Part shown: one piece after another, positions 1 through 8,566 of the stretch
Layout of the letters: each line of letters opens with the position of its first letter
Position numbering within the stretch: position 1 is the first letter of the stretch
Source of the DNA: Dipetalonema caudispina
Taxonomy: Eukaryota > Nematoda > Chromadorea > Rhabditida > Onchocercidae
DNA length: 12,097 nt
Direction: 5' to 3'
Assembly: GCA_013365325.1 (NCBI GenBank)
Contig: JABVXV010000726.1
Coordinates: 1 to 12,097, forward strand
Translations under genes and position numbers: made by a program
Notes under the pieces: generated by a model
What the model saw: only the letters and a program-made list of their open reading frames with translations
Databases searched by the model: none
What the model was told of the DNA's origin: nothing

Positions 1-119
<119 letters not shown>

Positions 120-204
120 TTTTTCATCATCAAAATTTTTAATGAAAATTAATTTCCGATGTATTTTGTTATATTAATCCTAATAAAGCTCGCTAATTTT
201 GCAG

Positions 205-3200
205 ATTTTTATTACGTGAAACAATACGTAAACCTGGATTACATATGAATAAATATTTCAAAAATGAATTCCTTCGTGGTAAAGGGAAATACGGACTTGA
301 TTTAGCAGCGATGATCATCCAAATGGGTCGAGATCATGGGATTCCAGGATATACTGCTTTTCGAGATGCTTGTGGTCTTCGACGTCCAATTAATTTCACC
401 GATTTGGATGATATTGTAATTTCTTTAGAATCCTGTTAGAATAATTTCTATGTTTGGTTCTTAGAATCTTTTTCCTTAAAATTTCTTAGAATGTTTTTAG
501 AGAATTCATTATGCTTAATTGGAATTTATATTGCTAAGATTAGCATTTAGAATGACTGAAACCAAATACAATTTTATAACAAAGAAGAAAAAAAAGTGTC
601 TATGATATCAAACAATTTTACGTTTATCAATTAACTATTTTAAATATAGGTATTGAAATCGATTGATTTGGATCAATTGGCAAAGTTATATGATCACATC
701 GATGATGTCGATTTATTTGTACTTGGTATGGTTGAGAAACCAGAACTTGGTGCATTAGTTGGACCAACATTTTCATGTATCATCGGCAGACAGTTCCAAA
801 AGGTTACATATTGAATTTTATTTCTTTTTTTTAAACTCAGTCATCAAATTTGTGAATCAATAATTGAAGTGATGAAATAATATTAGTTATGAATAAAAAA
901 TAAATTAATTGCATAACAATCTTTAGCCAAATCTTTTTTCTTTCAAAAAATACATGAATAATCTTTAATTTCCTTCCGTCCTAATTCTACAATTTTTTCC
1001 AAATTTTATGTATTCCCATTAATTAATTTAGATAGAATTTAGAGCACTGACCGATTTACTTGACCTGTCTGATAACTAATCAGTTTCTTCTTTAATTAGG
1101 ATAACACCCATAAAAAATACATTAATGTTAAGATTAAAAAAATGGGGGAAGGAGAGGAAATATTTTTTGGTAAACAAAAAAAGATTTGAAGCATTTCGCA
1201 TTTCTGTTTTTTCTTTTTATAATTCAATTTTTATAATGCAAAGAAAAATCACCAAGAAATAAAGGCGAAAATTACCAACGAGAAGGATAAATAATAAATG
1301 AATCTGAGATAAATTTTAATTTGGTTAACTTTGTTAATTTCTTCTCAAACTTTTAATTTTGTTAAGATTCGTAGAGGTGATCGTTTTTGGTATGAAAATT
1401 TCTTTGTACCATCAGCATTCACATTGGAACAATTGGGTGAAATTCGAAAAACAACATTAGCTCGGATAATATGTGATAATTCTGATGGTATTCAACAAAT
1501 TCAAGCAAATGTTTTCACGCTTGCTGATATTTATGGGTAATAATAATAATAATAGTGATAGTAATAATAATAACAATAATAATGATGATAATATTAATAT
1601 TAATATGATTAGTATTATTATTGGTATTATTATTACTATCATTATAACTAATATTATTTTCTATTTTTTCTTTTAAATAAAATTTAAGTAGGATGAATCA
1701 TTATAAGGTGTTTTATACTTAAATTTGAATACAATTATTAGAAGTACAGAAACAAAAAAAAAAAGAAGAAAGTGATAGAATCGATGCAAAATGTGTAGAT
1801 GTATTATTTAGAATTGAGGATAGTTCCTAAATTTGATCAAAATTTTATTCAAATATTCTTTGATGAATTTTTGTACAGAAATTGTCCCATGCATTGCAAT
1901 TCAACGATAATTGATACGATTGATCTAACACAATGGGCTGATCAAGAGCCTAGGCTAAAGTTACCCATAACAAAGGCTACATTAGAAAAAGCAGTACGAC
2001 TGGGTGCTGAACATGCAAAACGTTTGAATGAAGCGGAAGCAGATCGGATCAGAAAGCAAGGTTAATGATAAAATATGTTCAAATCTACTTTTTTGTTTTC
2101 TTTTTTTTTTTTTTTTGGATTTCGAAAAATTTCAGAAATTGATATTTTAGAATTTGTTTGTTCACAAACAAATATATTGGTACTTGGAATGTTATTTTCA
2201 TTGTCTTTATGTATATGCTATTAGGAAGAAATGGGAATCAAAATCGAAATCGAAATTTGGCAATTTATGCACATTCAAATTTGATGGCACCAAAACAAGA
2301 ATCATTGGAAATTTCACATCGTGCCGAAGTTCTTCGAGAGACAACTAAAGTCTTATTAAGAGGGTAAATTTAATTGTTTGAGAAAGTTAAGGATTTTTTT
2401 TTTTTTTTTTAATTTTAAATTTGATAATTTTTATTTCATTTAGTGATGGTCTAAGTGAACAGGAACGTTTACCGTTAGAATTAGATTTGGCTACGCTACA
2501 ACGTTTACTTCCTGAAATTGATATATCACAATTTGTTGGAAATATTACGGATTTTTTGGGAGAAGAAAATCCATCCATGGAAGAATGTTTACCACGACCA
2601 TTACCTTGTGATCATACCACAAAATATCGTACATTTTCTGGATGGTGTAATAATTTGAAATTTCCGCATTACGGAAATGCTTTTGCACCAATGCGTCGTT
2701 TACTAGATCCGGTCTATGAGGATGGTAATTTTTTTCTTTCCAAATTTAGAAACTAATAACAAATATTATGACATATATACAGATGAAACATATGATATAA
2801 AAGTTCGTAATATTATATTAACCATATTATTGACAGGTTTCGATAGTCCACGTATATTTAGTCGTAATAATGGACGTAAATTATTACCATCAGCACGAAA
2901 GGTATCAAATGTTATACATGGTGAAGAACCATTATTTCATGCTAAATATACACATATGCTAATGCAAATGGGACAAATAATTGATCATGATTTTGCTCAT
3001 TCACCAGTTTCAAGAGGTTTCATATTTAAATGTCATTACAAATTTATTCATTACAAAATTAGTAAAAAAAAAAAAAGGAAAAAATGTGTTGTTTTATTTT
3101 AATAATATAGTCAAATTTATCAACATATTGATAAATTTAGAGTAATACTCTTTGAATGCTAATAATATTAATTAAACTTCAACTTTTAAATTTTCTTTAA

Positions 3201-6200
3201 TTTTTAGTTTATTTTTATATTTTCAAAGTGTTAGTTTTTTTCTTTTTTTTTGCTATTATTAACAGGACCGGGAAATACGATTTTGGATTGTAGTCGTTGT
3301 GATTCAGCTAAAACCATATCCATACATTGTTTTCCGATACCAATTGAAAACGGTGATCCATATTTTCCACATTTACATGAGAATGGTGAGCCAAGATGTA
3401 TACCATTTACTAGATCACTTCTAGGACAACTTACCCTTGGATATCGAAATCAGGTATGGATACAATTTTATTGACGATATAATAAATTATAACTGTTATT
3501 TTACCTCAAGTAAAAATTTTTACGTATAGAAAAAAAAAAAGCGAAAATTATGAAATTTGCAAAAATTTCGATGTTATCATTAAGTTTTAACCATTAATTT
3601 CAGCTGGATCAATTAACGTCATACATTGATGCATCATTTATCTATGGTTCAACGGAATGTGAAGCAAATAAGCTACGTTTATTTAGCCAAGGACGTTTGA
3701 ATTTTACAGATCTTGGTTTTAATCGAGAAGCCTTACCACAAGGACGTCAGGAAAGAGATTGCAGGTTTTTCGCTTCATATGATCAACAGAAAACTAACAA
3801 TAATTTGGCATAATTTTCAACAACTTTTCACCAGAATTTATCGTTTGTCATTCATACAATAATTTGACTATTTTATGATGAAAATTCTCACAATTTTGCA
3901 AATTTTTATTGTTAAGAAAAGAAAAAGATTAAGCCAAGGATAATTTTTCAGATCTCAACCACGACATCCATGTTTCAATGCTGGTGATGAGCGTAGTAAT
4001 GAACAACCAGGCCTTACCGTTATGCATACCTTATTTCTCAGAGAACATAATCGTATTGCAGCAAGCTTAAGTCGTATCAATAATTTTTGGTCCGATGAAA
4101 AGATATATTTGGTAATTAATTTCCTAATTTTATTATTTTCATTTAAATTTAAAATTAACTTTTTAAATTTAGAGATTGAAAACATTTATCAAATAATAAA
4201 AATTAATATAATTTAGGAAACACGACGTATAATGGGCGCTAAAATACAACATATCACCTATAACGAATGGTTACCTATTGTTGTAGGTTGTGAAGCTGCT
4301 GCAAGATATGATCTTGTACCACGAAAAACAGGCTATTATAAAGGTAATTAAATTGTATCAATTTTTAACCTTATTATATTTTTAAAAAGCCAACTTTAAG
4401 TTTAGATGAAAATCAACAAATTATTTGTAATATTCAATTTTTTTTTTTTTTTAAAAAAAAAAAGAAAGAGGAAACAAACAATGATAATTTCAGGATATGA
4501 TGATAAATGTGATGCAACAATGACACAAGAAATGGCAACAGCAGCATTTCGTTTTGGTCATTCACTGATACGTAACATATTCCCACGAATGAATGCGGAA
4601 TATCAGGAAGAAACGGATGGTCTCGATTTAAAAGTAAGCATTTAATCAATACAATTAATTGATAAAATAAAATAATATCAATAATATTTTCCTGAATTAA
4701 TAAATATTTGTAGGCTTCATTCAATAATGAAACATTCTATTACACTTTGGAAACTGGACATATTGAATCAGTTATTATGGGCCTTCTTGGATCACATAGG
4801 TAAATTATTATCTCATCTTCTTTTGATATTTTAATAGATTCTGAAATGATACATATTAAATTTAAATTAATCATATTTACTTATTTATTTGTTTTGTTTT
4901 TCATATTAATGTATAATTTTAGTATGGGCTTTGATCGTCATGTTAGTAATGCTGTACGTAATCATTTATTTCAACGATCAGCTAATCCATATACAGGAAT
5001 GGATCTTCCAGCACTTAATATACAACGTGGAAGAGATCATGGTGTACCACCATATAATTCATATCGGTTAGTTTTACATAGAATTAATTAAATAAAAATA
5101 AAAAAGAAAAAAGGTGAAAAAGAAATTTTCAAATTAAAATTGAAATAGAAAGAAGTATATATTTAAAAGATTAGCAAAAATAGTTCATAAAATTAATTTT
5201 GAGCATAAATAAATTTTAAAAAATATTTTTAAAATAAATTCCAGTGAAATGTGTGGGATGCATCGTGCGAGAAATTTTGATGATTTAAAAGATGTTATGG
5301 ATAATCGAACGATAGCAGCATTACGAAGTGTTTATGATCATGTGGATGACATTGACCTCTTTCCGGGTATTATGTCGGAACGACCACTCAAAGGTTAGTT
5401 GAACTTTTTTTTTTTTTTTTTTTATGAGGTTTGTGTAATTTTGATTTTTGGGAAGAGATTTTATCATCGAAGACCAATAATTTTTGTTTGATGTGTGAAA
5501 ATTTTTTAAAAATAAATAAAAATCAAAATGAGAGATCAATTAATTAAAAAAAAAGCAAACATGATTTATTGTTTTATTTTACAAAATCCGCAATGTTTTC
5601 ACGAGCAATATTGTATTTCAGCGTAATTCCTGAAACAGTCATTAATTTTTCCATTCCTTTTTTTCTTGAAAATTTAAGGAGCACTGGTTGGACCAATGCT
5701 GACATGTATCATTGGTGAACAATTTCAACGGTTAAAACGTTGTGATCGATTCTATTACGAAAACGATAATGCTGCAACAAAGTTTACGCCAGGTTTGTTA
5801 CTTTCATAATAATTGATGTATCGAAAGATACAAACTGATGAGAAGAGAGGAAAGTTAATCAAAAGTTGATTTAATTTTACCTCAGGCTCTTTTTCCATCG
5901 TTACCATATGATTTCATCCAATATCAAGTGCTAATTCTTGAGGAAGAATGTATACGATAAATTTCTGCTTTCGACATCATTTGATTGTCCATCCTTTAAC
6001 AAATATTCTAATTTCAATCTTTTGATCTTTTTACAAAGAAGTTAGTCTCCGTGAAAAAAGCCGAAACTTTCCAGAAGACGAAAAGAGGCAAAAAAATGAA
6101 TTAAATGTCTAGGAATATCTTCGGAATCTAAAATCTATTTTACGTGAATTTTAACAGTGGTAACCTGACGTTAGTAACATGTATATACTAAACAACACAA

Positions 6201-7373
6201 GAAGACAATGAACTTACATATACGACGTTGGATATGTTAAATTAAAAGAAATTTTAACTTAACCTTTTAAAATTACCACAAATTGGAGGAGAGTATAACC
6301 ACTGTAACATAGGTAAATGAGTACATTTTTTTTTAACATATAACTCGGTTACTTCCGGATAAGATTTACTGAGAATGTAAAAATATGGATAATGTTAATT
6401 TGTCCATTTATTCAATTCCGGAACAACTTGATTGGAAAAATTTGATGAATTATCTAGATTCCAGATCAATTAGCCGAAATACGGAAAACAACATTAAGTA
6501 AACTTATTTGTGCAAATAGTCAATATGCGCATCGCATTCAACCAAATGCATTCCTTATGCCGGATGACTTAACGTTTGTTTAAATTTTATCTTTCCCAAA
6601 TTGTTTGTTATCATTAATTTTGAAATCATTTGTCATTTCTGACGAAAAGTCTCAATCAATTATGCCAAAGTTCGTACATATTAAAGCTTTATTATCTGTA
6701 ACAAAGACTTATCATTTGAAATAATGCGCTTATACGATCAAATATTTAATTTTAGGAATGCGCCTATGAAATGCTCTGAATTATCGGACATTGACCTTTA
6801 TGAATGGCTTGATCGACGTAAAACTTCCGTCATATTTTTCTTTTTTTTAACTACAGAAATTTAAACAAGGCATAACCTTCAAAAGAATTGAAATTTCTTT
6901 TCAGAATTTTGTGTGGTAGATCATCGAGTTATTAACTTGGGAAGGACAAAACGTATAACACCATGTATCACATGCACATGTACTGCTGAAGGGGTACGAT
7001 TGAAATTTAACAAATTTGATAGAAAATGAAATTTTTTAATTTCTCAAATTAAACTGGAATTTTTCTTTTTACTAAACATACAAAATTTTAGCCCGAATGT
7101 CACTCGATGGTGATTGATCGTTGTGAATCATTGTTAACTGAATATCTTTTCTCAGAAGTGATCGCTGTATGTAGATATTCGGTTTTCTGTTTTTTTTTTT
7201 TTTCTTTTTTTTTCTTTCTCTCTCTCGAAAGTTTCTAAAAATTCTTCATTGTTCCACTGAATTCTGACAATTTCACATACTTTACATTCAAAGATATAAT
7301 TTTTCCTTTGCAGGATACAGTATGCGTAATACAATGTTCATCATTGATACGTGAAAGAAGCGGACAATTGTAA
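205..7373 (+). CDS. Tandem-domain animal haem peroxidase, 3' part of gene (5' end outside window)
   Basis: Secreted-type animal haem peroxidase, using H2O2 to oxidise substrates at a bis-histidine-pocket haem. Nematode relatives such as MLT-7 act in cuticle cross-linking; that role here is inference. Exons: 205-415, 650-802, 1367-1536, 1879-2060, 2225-2363, 2444-2724, 2837-3016, 3266-3453, 3604-3764, 3952-4111, 4217-4343, 4494-4633, 4714-4799, 4923-5066, 5245-5393, 5679-5792, 6465-6573, 6756-6817, 6905-6993, 7092-7166, 7314-7373. Every intron is GT..AG and every phase joins, giving 992 residues plus TAA at 7371-7373. The first base (205) completes a codon from an exon outside the window. Residues 1-185 are the end of peroxidase domain 1, about 186-330 a linker, about 335-915 peroxidase domain 2, and about 920-992 a Cys-rich tail. 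The N-terminus, any signal peptide and the haem-binding half of domain 1 are not visible. An annotation pipeline could split it into two genes near 2061-2224, but the phase across that intron favours one gene. Confidence 0.93.
803..1366 (+). other. Intron of the peroxidase gene (564 bases), nothing else seen
   Basis: A long intron between the exon ending in GRQFQK and the one starting with IRRGDRFW, phase 0, flanked by GT at 803 and AG at 1365-1366. It is AT-rich with many stops in all frames. I see no RNA gene, transposon ends or conserved motif in it. Confidence 0.85.
1549..1648. repeat. Near-perfect palindrome of TAA/TTA-type sequence within an intron
   Basis: The left arm 1549-1595 is complementary to the right arm 1602-1648 at about 39 of 47 positions, with a 6-base loop AATATT (1596-1601). 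The arms are not simple repeats throughout. The interrupting pattern TAGTGATAGTAATAATAATAA on the left is mirrored by TTATTATTACTATCA on the right, so the second arm appears to be an inverted copy of the first. It lies in the intron 1537-1878, between the exons on either side of the conserved N-x-P-M-x-C segment, and could fold into a long hairpin in the pre-mRNA or as a DNA cruciform. Confidence 0.85.
1879..2724 (+). other. Inter-domain linker joining peroxidase domains 1 and 2
   Basis: After the last domain 1 cysteines the protein runs through a charged, probably helical segment ([20 protein letters not shown], about residues 207-226) and a short low-complexity Asn/Arg stretch ([11 protein letters not shown], residues 239-249). 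A second helical segment follows ([12 protein letters not shown], about 271-282), then an acidic Leu-rich piece that leads to the first disulfide of domain 2. The intron 2061-2224 is phase 1: the exon ends with G and the next begins with GA, giving Gly239 and an open frame. This joins two domains that could otherwise be read as neighbouring genes. The region resembles the propeptide of single-domain peroxidases, so a protease could cut here; no clear dibasic site is seen. Confidence 0.75.
2580..6817 (+). other. Peroxidase domain 2, complete, with intact haem-pocket residues
   Basis: The domain opens with the usual Cys-paired start ([18 protein letters not shown], about residues 338-355) and [19 protein letters not shown]. 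The distal site MGQIIDHDF carries Gln425, Asp428 and His429. AGDERSNEQ carries the distal Arg569 and Glu572, followed by [14 protein letters not shown]. The proximal His is His673 in [10 protein letters not shown]. The supporting Asn758 lies in [13 protein letters not shown], 85 residues after the proximal His, the same spacing as in myeloperoxidase (336 to 421). The Asp and Glu that form ester links to haem are present, whereas the position of myeloperoxidase Met243 is Gln, as in peroxidasins. The end repeats the domain 1 signatures: [37 protein letters not shown] and NAPMKC. It looks catalytically competent. Confidence 0.95.
5793..6464 (+). other. Longest intron of the peroxidase gene (672 bases)
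   Basis: Phase 1 intron between the exon ending FTP and the exon beginning [11 protein letters not shown], with GT at 5793 and the acceptor TTCCAG ending at 6464. It is less AT-extreme than the short introns, but all frames carry stops. I found no exon-like open segment with usable splice sites, no tRNA-like or hairpin gene, and no repeat. Confidence 0.85.
6905..7373 (+). other. C-terminal cysteine-rich tail resembling a VWC module
   Basis: The last three exons encode about 73 residues after domain 2. The cysteine pattern FC...[15 protein letters not shown]...DRC, with a Gly-Arg-Thr turn before it, resembles the von Willebrand factor type C fold, a module also found at the C-terminus of peroxidasins. 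A second pair (VCVIQC) lies 15 residues before the stop. The chain ends in RERSGQL with no membrane segment or GPI-type hydrophobic tail, which fits a secreted or matrix protein. Assignment rests on cysteine spacing only, and the module is short. Confidence 0.6.
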
Positions 7374-7474
7374 ATTCTCATTGCATTACAGATGCAATTA
7401 ATAAGTTAAAAAATGACAAATATCTGTAATTAGTGAAGTGCAGTGCAATACGTTTCATAGTAGTATATCCCATC

Positions 7475-7528
7475 AATAAATATTTTCAATCAGAATAAAT
7501 ACACAACACATCTTCCAGTACCAATAAA
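7475..7528 (+). promoter_or_regulatory. Candidate poly(A) signals of the peroxidase gene
   Basis: Three AATAAA hexamers lie 102-155 bases after the stop codon, at 7475-7480, 7494-7499 and 7523-7528. Any of them would give a short 3' UTR typical of nematode genes. Which one is used cannot be told from sequence. Confidence 0.65.
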
Positions 7529-8566
7529 TCTGGTTATATTTCCCACTATTTTGTTTGCTTCATGAATTCAGAAATATACTGTAAAGGTTTCTTTCATTAA
7601 ATTCAAATTAACATACATGAATTTTCCCAACATCAATTCAATTCCTACTATCAATCACAATCACTAATTTTGGAATTCATCGGTTGCTGTGAAGAAAACA
7701 TTAAGCTTAACTCATTTCTCCACCTGGGTAGAATTCTTTTTTGGGTAGCATGATAAGCGATGTCACAAAGTGCCAACTGAACTCTGGTAGGTAAAATACA
7801 TAACTGAGAGGAGGAGTGATTGACCAACATAGTACAGCTGAGAAAAATGTAAGCATGTGAGCAACAAATAAACATAAACATGGTCACTACAAAAGAAAAA
7901 AAAGAAAATTAGTTGTTACAGGAAAGATAAAAGACGCAAATGCGTCATTTATACAATCATAACTTTCCACAAAAAGAATTCACAACCATATAAACAATGC
8001 AAATTTTCAGATAAACGAACACCATATCGAGTGGTATTCTAGAAAAAGAATAGCAACATTCGGCTGATCCCCAAGAAATAGGTGCATATATACATCGAAG
8101 GTAAAGTTGGGTAAAGTTTCTAAGTGGAAGAAGCTAGTTCAGAACATAGGAGACAAGAGCCTTTAGGCTGAGCGAAAACATGAATCTTCTTGAAATCATG
8201 AAAAATAAGTTGAAATAGAGGTTTTTCTATAAACAGCAACAAAATATGCAAGCAATGCGCGGTCACAGAATAAATCCAAAAAGTGAGAGAAATTTCATTA
8301 ACTGAGACAGATCCTATAAACATTCAAAAAGACTGACTCCAATAAGGGAAGTTTGCCAATTTTTTTAAAATTACATAAGAAAAAGACTGAATAAACACAA
8401 CTGCAAAATAACATACGACGTAAAGTGTGAAATACATCATACACAGAAAAGTAATTAAACAAAACGAACTTAAATACAAAACTGGAGAAATTCAAAAAGT
8501 TGGAAGAGAACACAACACACGTAAAATGTTTGTTTCACATTAATAAATAGTGGAACGTGGAATACA
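7529..8566. other. Convergent intergenic region and 3' UTRs, no supported gene
   Basis: This is the tail-to-tail space between the + strand peroxidase gene and the - strand coiled-coil gene. The - strand gene lacks a canonical AATAAA close to its stop; a variant AATGAA (on the - strand, 8299-8294) is the best candidate I see. GC content is higher than in the introns, and the - strand is open in two or three frames over 7650-7890 and 8120-8510. No chain of exons with consistent phases and good splice sites could be built there, so I make no gene call. Confidence 0.6.

Larger units (their letters stand above)
205..2060 (+). other. Peroxidase domain 1, C-terminal third, with a substituted proximal-side motif
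   Basis: Four exons encode the end of a peroxidase domain. Residues 32-45 read [14 protein letters not shown], followed by [14 protein letters not shown]. This is the motif that normally reads LNxQRxRDHG, but here Ile (residue 37) replaces the conserved Asn and Met (residue 40) replaces the Arg. In myeloperoxidase that Asn (Asn421) hydrogen-bonds the proximal histidine. Downstream the family signatures are intact: [54 protein letters not shown] and the paired cysteines in NCPMHC. So the fold is maintained while the pocket may not be. NFTDL and NSTII are potential N-glycosylation sites. The distal and proximal histidines of this domain are encoded left of the window and cannot be checked. Confidence 0.9.

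Noticed and set aside
205..1536. Domain 1 as a pseudogene fragment
   Set aside because: There are no frameshifts or stops, splice sites are intact and family motifs preserved; only the pocket residues differ.
1457..1676. Open frames on both strands over the TAA/TTA region (poly-Asn on +, poly-Leu on -)
   Set aside because: They are products of the microsatellite palindrome inside an intron; the true exon ends at 1536 at a GT donor.
2154..2367. A separate start for a second peroxidase gene upstream of MYMLLGRNG
   Set aside because: The hydrophobic stretch is intron sequence before the acceptor ending at 2224. It makes a poor signal peptide, and the phase joins exactly to the domain 1 exon ending at 2060.
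2716..3102. Single long open frame covering the distal-histidine region
   Set aside because: Its ends are intron read-through. The exon is 2837-3016, bounded by AG and GT with matching phases.
8120..8513. Two hydrophobic open frames on the minus strand below the coiled-coil gene
   Set aside because: The T-rich strand gives Phe/Leu-rich shadows in several frames. No start, splice sites or phase chain supports a gene.
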